From Zoogloeaceae bacterium (GTDB lineage Bacteria > Pseudomonadota > Gammaproteobacteria > Burkholderiales > Rhodocyclaceae), in contig JAITSU010000007.1 in assembly GCA_031287525.1 (NCBI GenBank), forward strand, positions 1 through 43,972: a stretch of DNA of 43,972 bases, read 5' to 3'. The position numbers and the translations under genes are program-made. Below, in pieces: positions 34,295 to 43,332 of the stretch. The notes under the pieces are model-generated. The model did no database searches. It was given only the letters and a program-made list of their open reading frames with translations, and was not told the DNA's origin. How positions within the stretch are numbered: position 1 is the stretch's first letter; each line of letters opens with the position of its first letter.

Positions 34295-36865
34295 GTGAAT
34301 TTGCCTGCCGCCTTGTTTATCACTGTGTCGACCACTCCGCCCCGCTTCGTTTCGTATTTCCAGCCCGTGACCGTGTGCCGTCGTCGCCCCGTGGTCATCG
34401 CGTTGGCGTGCCTGTTTGCGGGCAGTCAGCTTGCCCAGGCCGCGCCCTTTTATCCAGACAGCGAGGGTGGCAACAGCGCCGAACCTTCCCGTCTGGTGCC
34501 TGCCATGCCCACGCTGGCGCTGGATACCTACCGCGACCAGCGGGTTTCCGCGCCGCTGGCGTTGCGCCCCAGTATGCAGTTGTTGAGCCTCGCGCAGGAT
34601 GGCAGCGCCCCCGGCGCGCTCGGGCGGAAGAAGAAAAAAGAGGCGCGTCCTTCCTTTTTGACGGCGGACAAAATTGGCGGGCAGCGGGATGAAGTCAGCC
34701 ACGCCGAGGGCAATGTCGAGTTACGCGCGGCGGACGGTCTGGTTTTTGCCGACAAGCTGGATTACTACCCGCTGGAAGACGAAATCCGGGCGACCGGCAA
34801 TGTGCGCCTGACGCAGGAGGGCGCGGAAGTGTCGGGTCCCTATCTGCAACTGAAAATGGCGGATCAGGTCGGCTATTTTGACCACGCCCATTACAAAATC
34901 AGCCGCATGGTGGAAAATTCCAACAACGAGCAGAAAGCGTCGCCCATGCTGGTTGCGCCCCTGCCTGAATTGCCCCTGCGGATGAGCACCGGCTACGGTC
35001 AGGCGGAGCGCATCAATTTTGAAGGCGAAAACCAGTTTCGGCTCATTGACGGCACCTATTCCACCTGCAAGCCGGATGCACAAAACCGGCAGGACTGGTA
35101 CGCCAAAAGCAGCGACATCAAGCTTGATTACGACCGAAATGAAGGCGTTTCCAAAAACGCCACGATGTATTTCAAGGAGGTGCCCTTTCTGTACGCGCCC
35201 TATCTTGGCTTTTCGCTTAACAGTCAGCGTAAATCCGGCGTGCTCGCGCCGACTTTTTCCTCATCCACCCGCACCGGGCTGGATTTGTCCATCCCCTATT
35301 ACTGGAATATCGCGCCCAATTACGACGCCACCATCACGCCGCGCCTCATGAGCAAGCGCGGTCTGCAAATGGGGGCGGAAGCGCGCTACATGGATCATTA
35401 CGCGGAGTCCAGCGCGCGCGTCGAATACCTTGCCAACGACAAGCAGTATGGCGACAGCCGCTATGCCTACGACCTGAAATATCGGCAAAATCTGGGCGGC
35501 GGATTTTCCGCCCACCTCGACTGGAACGGCGTTTCCGACGACGACTATTTCACTGACCTGTCGTCGCGCGTGGTGCAGACTTCCCAACGCCAGTTGCCCC
35601 GCCAGTTTCAGTTGAATTACAGCCGCGACTGGCTTTCCGCCAGCCTGCGTACCCTGCGTTATCAAACCCTGAATCCCAGTGACGAAAAAAGTTACTATCT
35701 GGAACACCCTTATTTTCTGGAACCGCAACTGACCTTCAACGCCCACCCGATGGCGTGGAACGGTCTGGAATTCCAGGCGCAGGGTCAATACACCGATTTC
35801 ACCCACCCGACGCTGGAAGAAGGCAAGCGCGCGGTGTTTTACCCGCAGGTCTCGCTCCCTTATATTCGTCCGGGCTTCTACATTACGCCCAAGATCGGTC
35901 TGCACATGAGCCGCTACCAGTTGGATCAGCGCGCCGCAGGGATGCCGGAAAGCCTCTCCCGCAATCTGCCCATTTTCAGTCTGGACGCGGGCATGACCTT
36001 CGAGCGGGAAGCGAACCTCTTTGGCAACCGCTGGACGCAAACGCTGGAACCCAGGCTCTACTACCTCAACATTCCCTACAAGGATCAGAGCCGTTATCCC
36101 CTCTTTGATTCCAGTCTGGCGGATTTCAATTTCAGCCAGATGTTCAGCGAAAACCGTTTTTCAAGTTACGACCGCATCAACAACGCCCGGCAGTTGACGG
36201 CGGCGCTCACCACCCGTCTGATTGACCCTCAAACCGGCGGCGAACGCGTGCGGGCGATGGTCGGGCAACGCTACTATTTCCGGGAACCCAGGGTCGGTCT
36301 GCCGAGCGAGACCCTGTATCACGACAAATACTCCGATTTTCTCGCCGCCCTGTCGGGGCAGGTCGCGCCCAAAACTTATGTGGACGCGGCGCTGGAATAC
36401 AACTTCAAGCACGCCACCACCGAACGCGCCACTTTCGCCGCCCGCTACCAGCCGGATTACGGCAAGGTCATTTCCGTCGCCTATCGCTATAACCGGGGCG
36501 TTAACTGGAGCACGCGCATGCAGAATGTCGAAAGCATGGATCAGATCGACATTGCCACCCAGTGGAAGCTCTCCAATCGCTGGTACGCGGTGGGTCGCTA
36601 CAATTACGCCTTCGATTCTTCGCGGCTGATCGAAGGCATTGCCGGGCTGGAATACAACGCCGGTTGCTGGGTTGCCCGCGCCGTCCTGCAACGGTTGGAA
36701 ACCACGGCGGGATCGCCCAACACCAGCGTCTTCTTCCAGCTCGAATTGAACGACTTTGGTCAAATCGGCGCGAACCCTATCCAGGTGTTGCGCCGCAGCG
36801 TACCCGGTTACAGCAAAATCAATGAACTGCCGAATTCCGGCGGCGGTCTCCTTTCTGAAGATTGA
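34295..36865 (+). CDS. lptD: LPS assembly outer membrane protein LptD
   Basis: LptD is the barrel that inserts LPS into the outer leaflet, with LptE as plug. The 856-residue frame has a signal-like segment (RRPVVIALACLFAGSQLAQA) near residues 28-48, then an OstA/LptA-like jellyroll (DEVSHAEGNVELRAADGLVF; DEIRATGNVRLTQEGAEVSG). The long barrel domain contains SKNATMYFKEVPFLYAPYLG and NSQRKSGVLAPTFSSS. Cysteines in TYSTCKPD and AGCWVARAV fit the disulfide that links jellyroll and barrel. The GTG start is uncertain: further GTG codons at about 34325-34373 would give a more usual signal peptide. surA follows 19 bases later. Confidence 0.93.
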   Translation: MNLPAALFITVSTTPPRFVSYFQPVTVCRRRPVVIALACLFAGSQLAQAAPFYPDSEGGNSAEPSRLVPAMPTLALDTYRDQRVSAPLALRPSMQLLSLAQDGSAPGALGRKKKKEARPSFLTADKIGGQRDEVSHAEGNVELRAADGLVFADKLDYYPLEDEIRATGNVRLTQEGAEVSGPYLQLKMADQVGYFDHAHYKISRMVENSNNEQKASPMLVAPLPELPLRMSTGYGQAERINFEGENQFRLIDGTYSTCKPDAQNRQDWYAKSSDIKLDYDRNEGVSKNATMYFKEVPFLYAPYLGFSLNSQRKSGVLAPTFSSSTRTGLDLSIPYYWNIAPNYDATITPRLMSKRGLQMGAEARYMDHYAESSARVEYLANDKQYGDSRYAYDLKYRQNLGGGFSAHLDWNGVSDDDYFTDLSSRVVQTSQRQLPRQFQLNYSRDWLSASLRTLRYQTLNPSDEKSYYLEHPYFLEPQLTFNAHPMAWNGLEFQAQGQYTDFTHPTLEEGKRAVFYPQVSLPYIRPGFYITPKIGLHMSRYQLDQRAAGMPESLSRNLPIFSLDAGMTFEREANLFGNRWTQTLEPRLYYLNIPYKDQSRYPLFDSSLADFNFSQMFSENRFSSYDRINNARQLTAALTTRLIDPQTGGERVRAMVGQRYYFREPRVGLPSETLYHDKYSDFLAALSGQVAPKTYVDAALEYNFKHATTERATFAARYQPDYGKVISVAYRYNRGVNWSTRMQNVESMDQIDIATQWKLSNRWYAVGRYNYAFDSSRLIEGIAGLEYNAGCWVARAVLQRLETTAGSPNTSVFFQLELNDFGQIGANPIQVLRRSVPGYSKINELPNSGGGLLSED

Positions 36866-36884
36866 CTTTTCAACGAGTAATTCC

Positions 36885-38180
36885 ATGCAAAAAATTATCC
36901 TTTCCCTTTCCTGCCTTGTCGCGCTGCTGGCGACCTTCTCCGCTCAGGCGGCGCGTCCGCAGGTTGTGGAAGCTGACCGTATCGTCGCCATCGTCGGCAG
37001 CGAAGCGATTACCCTGACCGAACTTCGCAGCCAGCTACGCATGGCGACAGGACGGCTGGAACGTCAAGGCACACCCCTGCCGCCCACGGAAGTGCTGGAA
37101 CGGCAAATGCTGGAACGCATGATCATGGAACGCGCCCAAATTCAGGCGGCGCGGGAACTCGGTTTGCGGATCGACGACGCGCAACTGGAACAAACCATCG
37201 GGCGCATCGCCGCTAACAACAAGATGACGCGCGAACAATTTCTCGCCGCCCTGCAAAAAGACGGCATCACCTACGCCCAGTTCCGCGAGGAAATCCGCAG
37301 TGAAATGATGGTGTCCCGTCTGCGCGAACGGGAAGTGGACAGCCGCCTCGTCATCTCCGACGCCGAAATCGACAACTTTCTGGCGCAGACCGGCGGCGGG
37401 CATGAAGAATTCCGCATCGCGCACATCCTGCTGCGCGCCCCCGAATCCGCCAGCCCCGACCAGTTGCAAAAGCTGAAAGCCAGGGCGGAAGACGTTTTGA
37501 AACGCGCCAAAAGCGGCGAAAACTTCGCCGAACTCGCCGCCGCCTATTCCGACGCCCCCGACGCCCTGCAAGGCGGCGACCTCGGCTGGCGCGGACAGGA
37601 CAGCCTGCCCGCCATCTTCGCGGAAGCGGCAAAGAAACTGAAAGCGGAAGAAATGGGCGAATTGCTGCAATCCTCCAACGGCTTTCACATCCTGAAACTT
37701 CTCGCCCGCCGTGGCAGCGACGCCGAAGAGGGCGGTGTGCGGCAAACCCAGGCGCGGCACATCCTGATTCGGGTCGATGAAATTGTTTCCGAAGCCGATG
37801 CCAGGCGTCGTCTGGAAGACCTGCGCGAACGTCTGAAACACGGCGAAAACTTCGCCGAACTCGCCCGCCTCTATTCGCAGGATGGCTCCGCCGCCACCGG
37901 CGGCGATTTGGGCTGGATCAATCCCGGCGACACTGTGCCGGAATTCGAGCGCGCGATGGACGCCCTCGCGGAAGGCGAAGTCAGCCCCGTTGTCCAGTCG
38001 CCCTTCGGCTTTCACATCATCCGCGTCGACGCCCGCCGTGTGCAGGACATGAGTCAGGAAAAACAACGCCTCGCCGCTCGTCAGGCGTTGCGCGAGCGCA
38101 AGATGGACGACGCCTATCAGGATTGGCTCCGGCAACTGATTGACCGCACCTACGTCGAATACCGTCTGGAAGAAGAATAA
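36885..38180 (+). CDS. surA: Periplasmic chaperone/peptidyl-prolyl isomerase SurA
   Basis: SurA escorts outer membrane proteins, including LptD, to the BAM complex. The 431 residues comprise a signal peptide (QKIILSLSCLVALLATFSAQ, cleavage near AQA-A) and the SurA N domain (VVEADRIVAIVGSEAITLTE onward). Two parvulin domains at about 178-280 and 290-395 follow, each with the FRIAHILL or ARHILIRV, GENFAELA and GGDLGW motifs. A C-terminal helix ends the protein. Start by ATG 19 bases after lptD; the longer frame upstream overlaps lptD and is ignored. Confidence 0.95.
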   Translation: MQKIILSLSCLVALLATFSAQAARPQVVEADRIVAIVGSEAITLTELRSQLRMATGRLERQGTPLPPTEVLERQMLERMIMERAQIQAARELGLRIDDAQLEQTIGRIAANNKMTREQFLAALQKDGITYAQFREEIRSEMMVSRLREREVDSRLVISDAEIDNFLAQTGGGHEEFRIAHILLRAPESASPDQLQKLKARAEDVLKRAKSGENFAELAAAYSDAPDALQGGDLGWRGQDSLPAIFAEAAKKLKAEEMGELLQSSNGFHILKLLARRGSDAEEGGVRQTQARHILIRVDEIVSEADARRRLEDLRERLKHGENFAELARLYSQDGSAATGGDLGWINPGDTVPEFERAMDALAEGEVSPVVQSPFGFHIIRVDARRVQDMSQEKQRLAARQALRERKMDDAYQDWLRQLIDRTYVEYRLEEE

Positions 38181-39200
38181 GTGCACAGGCTGGCGGTCAC
38201 TTCCGGCGAACCGGCGGGCATCGGCCCGGAAATCTGTCTGCAATTGGCGAACCAGGCGGATTTTGCAGGCGACGCGCATCCGGTCATTCTTGCTGACCGC
38301 GACCTGCTTGCCGAACGCGCCCGCTTGTCGGGATTAAGCGTCACGCTGCGGGATTACGCGCCCGACAATATCAAACAGACGAGCGTACTGGATGTCCTGC
38401 ACATTCCCCTCGCCGTCCCTTCGCAGCCCGGCAAACTCGACCCCGCCAACAGCGCCTATGTGTTGGCGCTGCTTGACCGCGCCCTGTCTGGCTGTCAGTC
38501 CGGCGAATTCGCCGCGATGGTCACTGCCCCGCTGCACAAAGGCGTCATCAACGACGCCCGCCTGCCGCGCTGCCCGCATTTTACCGGACACACCGAATAT
38601 CTGGCGGAGATGACCAACACGCCCGAAGTGGTGATGATGCTGGCGGGGAGAACGCCACGCGCCCATGCCGATGGCAATCTGCGCGTAGCGTTGGTCACGA
38701 CCCACCTGCCCATAAAAGACGTTGCCGCCGCCATTACAGCGGAACGCCTGACGGAAATTCTCTCCATCCTGCATCGGGAATTGCGGACGAAATACGGACT
38801 TGCCCACCCGCGCATTCTGGTCACGGGCTTGAATCCCCACGCCGGAGAAGGCGGCTATCTGGGGCGCGAAGAGCTTGACCTCATCAACCCGACGCTGGAA
38901 AAGCTGCGGCATGAAGGCATGAATTTAATCGGCGCGCTCCCCGCCGACACCCTGTTTACCCCGCCCATTCTTGCCCAGGGCGACGCCGTGCTCGCCATGT
39001 ACCACGACCAGGGGCTTGCCCCCCTGAAATACGCCACCTTCGGGCATGGCATCAACATCACGCTGGGGCTGCCCATCATCCGAACCTCGGTCGACCACGG
39101 CACGGCGCTTGATTTGGCAGGCAGCGGCAAAGCCAATCCCGGCAGCCTGTTCGCCGCCACGCGCGAAGCGGCGCGGATGGCGGCGGCGATTGCAAAGTAA
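38181..39200 (+). CDS. pdxA: 4-hydroxythreonine-4-phosphate dehydrogenase
   Basis: PdxA oxidises 4-phosphohydroxy-threonine in pyridoxal phosphate synthesis. The 339-residue protein shows TSGEPAGIGPEICLQLA, TAPLHKGVIN, the metal-binding FTGHTEYLAEM, VTGLNPHAGEGGYLGREE and MYHDQGLAPLKYATFG, all expected. The GTG start follows the surA stop without a gap, so the two are translationally coupled. It is part of the lptD-surA-pdxA-rsmA order found widely in beta- and gammaproteobacteria. Confidence 0.95.
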   Translation: MHRLAVTSGEPAGIGPEICLQLANQADFAGDAHPVILADRDLLAERARLSGLSVTLRDYAPDNIKQTSVLDVLHIPLAVPSQPGKLDPANSAYVLALLDRALSGCQSGEFAAMVTAPLHKGVINDARLPRCPHFTGHTEYLAEMTNTPEVVMMLAGRTPRAHADGNLRVALVTTHLPIKDVAAAITAERLTEILSILHRELRTKYGLAHPRILVTGLNPHAGEGGYLGREELDLINPTLEKLRHEGMNLIGALPADTLFTPPILAQGDAVLAMYHDQGLAPLKYATFGHGINITLGLPIIRTSVDHGTALDLAGSGKANPGSLFAATREAARMAAAIAK

Positions 39201-39209
39201 AACCCGATC

Positions 39210-40022
39210 ATGCCCTCCCCAAAACGCCGCCCTCATTCGCCGTCTACGCCGTCGGGACACGCTCCGCGCAAGCGTTTCGGGCAGAATTTTCTCATTGACC
39301 GGGGCATCATTCACGCCATTGTGCAGGCGATAGACCCGCAAGCGGAGGATGTGCTGGTGGAAATCGGCCCCGGCTTGGGGGCGCTCACCGAACCGCTGCT
39401 GGCGCGCGCGGGCAGGCTGCATGTCGTGGAAATCGACCGCGACCTGATTGCCCGCTTGCGGCAGCGTGACACCCCTGAAAAACTTGCCATCCACGCGGGC
39501 GACGCGCTGGCGTTCGACTTTGGCGCTTTGGGGACGCGACTTCGCGTCGCGGGCAATTTGCCTTACAACATCTCCACGCCCTTGCTTTTTCACCTCGCCG
39601 GTTTTGCCGACTGCATCTACGACATGCATTTCATGCTGCAAAAGGAAGTGGTGGAGCGCATGACGGCGGCAGCGGGCGGCAGCGCCTACGGGCGGCTTTC
39701 CGTGATGCTGCAATATCGTTTTTATCTGGATTGGTTGTTTGACGTGCCGCCGGAATCCTTCGACCCCGCGCCCAGGGTCGAATCCGCCATCGTGCGCCTG
39801 ATTCCCAAACCCGCCGCCGAACTTTGCGCCGATATGGTCTGTCTGGAAAAAGTCGTCGCCACCGCCTTCTCCCAACGTCGCAAGATGCTGCGGAACAACC
39901 TGAAAGGACTGTTTTCAGCCGAAGACCTCGTAGCGCTTGACATCGCGCCCGACAGCCGCCCCGAACAACTGCCGCTCTCTGGATTCATCGCGCTCGCCAA
40001 TCGGCTGGCCGCGAAAGTCTGA
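39210..40022 (+). CDS. rsmA: 16S rRNA adenine dimethyltransferase
   Basis: RsmA (KsgA) dimethylates two adjacent adenines of the 3' hairpin of 16S rRNA during small-subunit maturation. The 270-residue protein has KRFGQNFLIDRGIIHAIV, the SAM motif VEIGPGLGALTEPLL, VVEIDRDLIARL, and the target-base motif GNLPYNISTPLLFHL. Its C-terminal helical domain has FSQRRKMLRNNLKGLF. It starts nine bases after pdxA. Confidence 0.96.
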   Translation: MPSPKRRPHSPSTPSGHAPRKRFGQNFLIDRGIIHAIVQAIDPQAEDVLVEIGPGLGALTEPLLARAGRLHVVEIDRDLIARLRQRDTPEKLAIHAGDALAFDFGALGTRLRVAGNLPYNISTPLLFHLAGFADCIYDMHFMLQKEVVERMTAAAGGSAYGRLSVMLQYRFYLDWLFDVPPESFDPAPRVESAIVRLIPKPAAELCADMVCLEKVVATAFSQRRKMLRNNLKGLFSAEDLVALDIAPDSRPEQLPLSGFIALANRLAAKV

Positions 40023-40041
40023 ACGCCCCGCTCAATTCAAA

Positions 40042-41136
40042 ATGGCTTCCGTTTCTCCCTTGCGCGACGATGCGCCCATTCCCCAGGGCGATGACAAGCC
40101 CGACCTGCTGTCGCGCTATCTGGCGCGGGTCTGGAGTGTGCTCCCCCTCTACGGCAGCCTGTATCCCTGTTCTGGCTGGCAACGGAACGGCGCCGACCCC
40201 TTCGCCTTTCTCGAATGGGCGTGGCCGCGTTACTGGACGGGCTTCGATTTGGTCACCAACGTCATCATCTACATGCCGACGGGCTTTTTGCTGACCCTTT
40301 CCCTGCGCCGCCTGCCGGGGCGTTGGAGCGGCTTCATCCTCGCCGTGCTGCTGTCCCTGTTGCTGAGTTTCTGCATGGAAAGTCTGCAAACCTGGCTGCC
40401 CAGTCGCTTTTCTTCCAATCTTGATTTGGGCGGCAATACTCTGGGCGCGTTGCTCGGCGCGCTGCTCGCCTTTCGCGCCGGAGATACGTTGCGACGCTGG
40501 TGGCGATTCTGGCGCGCGCGCCTCATCGCCGCCCGTCCGCATGTCGATTTGGGGCTGACCCTGTTGGGTTTGTGGCTTTTAACCCTGCTTTCGCCGGAAA
40601 CCCTGCTCTTTGGCGTGGGCGACCTGCGCCAGACCTTGAACTGGCTGCCAACCCTCACCTACGCGCCGGAAACCTACCATGTCACCGAAACCGCCGTGGT
40701 GGTGTGCAACCTGCTCGCCGTGGGCTTGTTCGCCGCCGCCATGACGCGTGGTCGCTGGATCGCCTACCTGATTGTGCCGCTGTTCTTTGGCATTGCCGTT
40801 TTGGTACGCTGCCTCGCCGCCGCGATTCTGGCAAGCCCGGAACAGTTCCTCATCTGGCTCACCCCCGGTGTGCGCGAGGGGTTAAGCATGGGCGGCATGG
40901 CGCTCGTCTTTGCCCTGCTGCTGCCGCCTCTGGGCAGGCTCGTGCTGGCGGCGCTCTGTCTGCTGGCAGGCGCAATGCTGGTCAACCTCGCCCCCATCGA
41001 CCCCTATTCGCTGGACGCCCTCACCCTCTGGCGGCAAGGGCATTTCCTCAATTTCAACGGCCTGACCCGCTGGATTTCCAGCATCTGGCCTTTTCTGGCG
41101 CTGCCTTACCTGATTCTGGCGAGTCGGCGGATGTGA
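40042..41136 (+). CDS. VanZ-family membrane protein
   Basis: The 364-residue protein has about eight to ten predicted membrane helices. The first third fits the VanZ-like domain (WTGFDLVTNVIIYMPTGFLL, then SFCMESLQTWLPSRFSSNLD with LGGNTLGALLGALLAF). The ESLQ and NLGGN-like residues are the conserved part of the family. VanZ homologues affect glycopeptide resistance or act on lipid-linked envelope steps; here the role is unknown. Start MASVSPLRDD was chosen because the longer frame overlaps rsmA. Its last 46 codons are the start of a 187-bp direct repeat. Confidence 0.82.
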   Translation: MASVSPLRDDAPIPQGDDKPDLLSRYLARVWSVLPLYGSLYPCSGWQRNGADPFAFLEWAWPRYWTGFDLVTNVIIYMPTGFLLTLSLRRLPGRWSGFILAVLLSLLLSFCMESLQTWLPSRFSSNLDLGGNTLGALLGALLAFRAGDTLRRWWRFWRARLIAARPHVDLGLTLLGLWLLTLLSPETLLFGVGDLRQTLNWLPTLTYAPETYHVTETAVVVCNLLAVGLFAAAMTRGRWIAYLIVPLFFGIAVLVRCLAAAILASPEQFLIWLTPGVREGLSMGGMALVFALLLPPLGRLVLAALCLLAGAMLVNLAPIDPYSLDALTLWRQGHFLNFNGLTRWISSIWPFLALPYLILASRRM

Positions 41137-41183
41137 ACATTTTATGGAACAAGCCATGACAGAAGAACACGATTGCATACCGG
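40997..41183. repeat. 187-bp direct repeat, copy 1
   Basis: This holds the last 46 codons of the VanZ gene plus the first 13 codons of the HINT gene. It matches 42316-42502 with the same length, no indel and fewer than about a dozen substitutions, most of them in the ten bases around the VanZ stop (TGA here, TAG in copy 2). Confidence 0.95.
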
Positions 41184-42478
41184 CTAAAGAGGCGGTGAAC
41201 TCCGTACTCGACAAGGTGGAGTACGAGTCAAACTGCTTTGGTGAGGAGACATTTATTCTCTGCGAAAATGAGTGTTTTCATAGAATTGAACATCTTAGCG
41301 TGGGCGATAAGGTGTTGTCTCGCTGCGAAGCTACCGGCGAAATGGCTTACAAAAGGATCATCAAGATCCATCAAGCCCTCGGTACAACTCGGCATCTGTA
41401 TCTCAATCATAGCCCGACGTTTGAATATCTCAATAGAGCGATATTTGTAACCGACGAGCATCCCTTTTGGGTCGAGGGCAAGGGTTGGACAAAGGTTCGT
41501 GATCTTGAGGAAGGAGATGAACTGCTCACCTACAACGGTGCGTGCACGAGTGTGGAAACACTTTTTCCATCACATCTTGATTGCCAGGAAATAGTTTATA
41601 ACCTGGAAGTAGAGGATTTTCATACCTACTTTGTCGATTTGGCTGGCATTTGGGTGCACAACACCAACTGTGCGGAAAAAGTAGCTAACAAAGAAACAGC
41701 CCTTGAGCGAAGCATTGAGAACCAGCTTGCGCGTGAAAAACTGCCATGTTTTGTGGCGGGGACTTTGGTGCATACGAAAGACGGAAAAAAACCGATTGAG
41801 AAGATTAAGGTCGGGGATTGGGTTTTGTCGTATCCCGATGATCAGGTGCCACCATCTCACATTCGCGAGGAACATGAATACACTTATCGTCAAGTTACGC
41901 GAACCTTTGTGCATGAAGACAAGCCTGTCTGCGAAGTGACAATCATGAATTTTGCCAGCAATTTTAAAGAAACCCTCAAGGTAACACTTGATCATCCGTT
42001 CTATGTGTCGAACAGAGGATGGATACCCGCCGGTGAATTGAATTTCATGTGTCCGTTGGAAGCGAAGAACTTTGGAAACCTAGCAACCGGTATGCCTTCT
42101 GCTACTGGAGAACAAGCTCGCGTATACAACTTAGAAGTGGACGAATTTCACACATACTACGTTGGATGCTTAGGAGCGTGGGTTCACAACGCCTGCTCTC
42201 TTAAAAACACCAAACTTCCCCCACTCCGGGAAATTACAAGTGCGGAACTGCCACCAGAAGTGCAAGCAAAAGCGAAAGAGCTGAAAGATGCCTGTTTCCC
42301 AGGAGATACACCGATTCGACCCCTATTCGCTGGACGCCCTCACCCTCTGGCGGCAAGGGCATTTCCTCAACTTCAACGGCCTGACCCGCTGGATTTCCAG
42401 CATCTGGCCTTTTCTGGCGCTGCCTTACCTGATTCTGGCGAGTCGGCGGATGTAGCTACTGTATGGAACAAGCCATGA
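41144..42478 (+). CDS. Tandem HINT-domain protein, polymorphic-toxin-like
   Basis: HINT domains cleave or splice peptide bonds autocatalytically; pre-toxin HINT domains release toxin tips of Rhs-type proteins. The 444-residue frame has two complete units. HINT 1 spans Cys31 (CFGEETFIL) to His172-Asn173 (GIWVHN) with block B VTDEHPFW. HINT 2 spans Cys202 (CFVAGTLVHT) to His348-Asn349 (GAWVHN) with block B VTLDHPFYV. A 28-residue peptide lies between them. After HINT 2, CFPGDTPI at 384-391 looks like the start of a third unit, cut by the direct repeat. Residues 392-444 are out-of-frame VanZ DNA, so the C-terminus is artificial. The first 13 codons are shared with the short gene at 42463. There is no ribosome site; coupling to the VanZ stop is possible. 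GC is low. Confidence 0.8.
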   Translation: MEQAMTEEHDCIPAKEAVNSVLDKVEYESNCFGEETFILCENECFHRIEHLSVGDKVLSRCEATGEMAYKRIIKIHQALGTTRHLYLNHSPTFEYLNRAIFVTDEHPFWVEGKGWTKVRDLEEGDELLTYNGACTSVETLFPSHLDCQEIVYNLEVEDFHTYFVDLAGIWVHNTNCAEKVANKETALERSIENQLAREKLPCFVAGTLVHTKDGKKPIEKIKVGDWVLSYPDDQVPPSHIREEHEYTYRQVTRTFVHEDKPVCEVTIMNFASNFKETLKVTLDHPFYVSNRGWIPAGELNFMCPLEAKNFGNLATGMPSATGEQARVYNLEVDEFHTYYVGCLGAWVHNACSLKNTKLPPLREITSAELPPEVQAKAKELKDACFPGDTPIRPLFAGRPHPLAARAFPQLQRPDPLDFQHLAFSGAALPDSGESADVATVWNKP

Positions 42479-42502
42479 CAAAAGAACACGATTGCATACC
42501 GG
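42316..42502. repeat. 187-bp direct repeat, copy 2
   Basis: Second copy of the VanZ 3' end and the start of the following gene, offset 1,319 bp from copy 1. Here the VanZ codons are fused behind the HINT frame in another reading frame and the normal VanZ frame ends at TAG. The right edge is where the two downstream genes diverge, after ATACCGG. Confidence 0.95.
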
Positions 42503-42694
42503 ATTATGAACAAACCATCGCGCATATTGAAAAATACGGGCTGACGGTCATTGCGGTGACAGAACTTGGGAGATACAAAAAGTATCATGAACATTGGTCA
42601 TGAACTACGTGAGCGTCATATCATTTCAACTGTAGATGCGCTGAATGAATTAATGAAAAAAGATAGTGTTACATTCTCTGTAAGGAGCGCATAA
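42463..42694 (+). pseudogene. Short gene sharing its start with the HINT gene, frameshifted
   Basis: From ATG 42463 (or 42475) a 46-residue frame reads MEQAMTKEHDCIPDYEQTIA, then HIEKYGLTVIAVTELGRYKK, and stops at 42603. A second frame from 42587 continues with 35 residues (GHELRERHIISTVDALNELM and on) to 42694. One base lost or gained would join them into about 75 residues, so this is probably a broken gene. The first 13 residues match the HINT protein except for K7/E7. The piece may be what originally followed the VanZ gene. The function is unknown; DUF4262-like is a weak guess. Confidence 0.45.
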
Positions 42695-42696
42695 AC

Positions 42697-43332
42697 ATGA
42701 AAAATATTTTTGTTGCCTTTCTTGTTATTTTTTTATCTTTATTTTCAATTCCATCGAAATCAGATGCACCTATGCCTCCTCCAACGGATAGGGTATTCTG
42801 TTCACTTAGTGGTCGATATTGCCTTAAAACAGATATCAGGGAAAAATTATTAATCATGATGGATAATGCTCCCAACGCATCAAGAAAAGAGATGAGTACA
42901 GCAAAACGCATGTTTGGGGGCTATCAATTTTCAATCGCGGCATCAGATGTAAAGTTTCCTTCGATAAGCGAAGAACTATGGCGTATCAGCATACAAAAAA
43001 CACCTGGGTTTTATAGGGTTGCAGACGATGGTATTCATTACGTGGAATATTACCATGGGAATATGCTGGAAAGTAATGATCCACAGCAGATAGTATATCA
43101 ATTTTACGCAAAAGACATAAAATTGAAATCATTGAAACTAATCATGATTCTTCATAATTTAACATCGCTGACCTCAACAGTATCCCATTTTAACTGGGCT
43201 CGCGATGATGTTATATCTGGTTTTTTTGATTCACATAATTACTTTGTAATTCGCACACTGGAAAATCGGGAATTGTGGTTTGATGTTATGGGTACGCTGC
43301 TGAATGACCGTCCAATCTCGCCGCCCAAATGA
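42697..43332 (+). CDS. Hypothetical secreted protein
   Basis: The 211-residue protein has a signal peptide (KNIFVAFLVIFLSLFSIPSK, cleavage near residue 24) and is likely periplasmic. Two cysteines lie close together after it (FCSLSGRYCL). The rest is a mixed alpha/beta protein rich in Tyr, Ile and Asn with no domain I recognise. AAGGAG lies before the ATG. The gene is clearly AT-rich. Its neighbours are HINT and Rhs genes, so a role as immunity protein is possible but unproven; it points toward the Rhs gene, with a 47-base overlap at the 3' ends. The stop codon is at the Rhs breakpoint. Confidence 0.7.
   Translation: MKNIFVAFLVIFLSLFSIPSKSDAPMPPPTDRVFCSLSGRYCLKTDIREKLLIMMDNAPNASRKEMSTAKRMFGGYQFSIAASDVKFPSISEELWRISIQKTPGFYRVADDGIHYVEYYHGNMLESNDPQQIVYQFYAKDIKLKSLKLIMILHNLTSLTSTVSHFNWARDDVISGFFDSHNYFVIRTLENRELWFDVMGTLLNDRPISPPK

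Noticed and set aside
41144..42478. Intein with a host protein
   Set aside because: No split host protein flanks the domains and no homing endonuclease domain is present. Pre-toxin HINT domains fit better.
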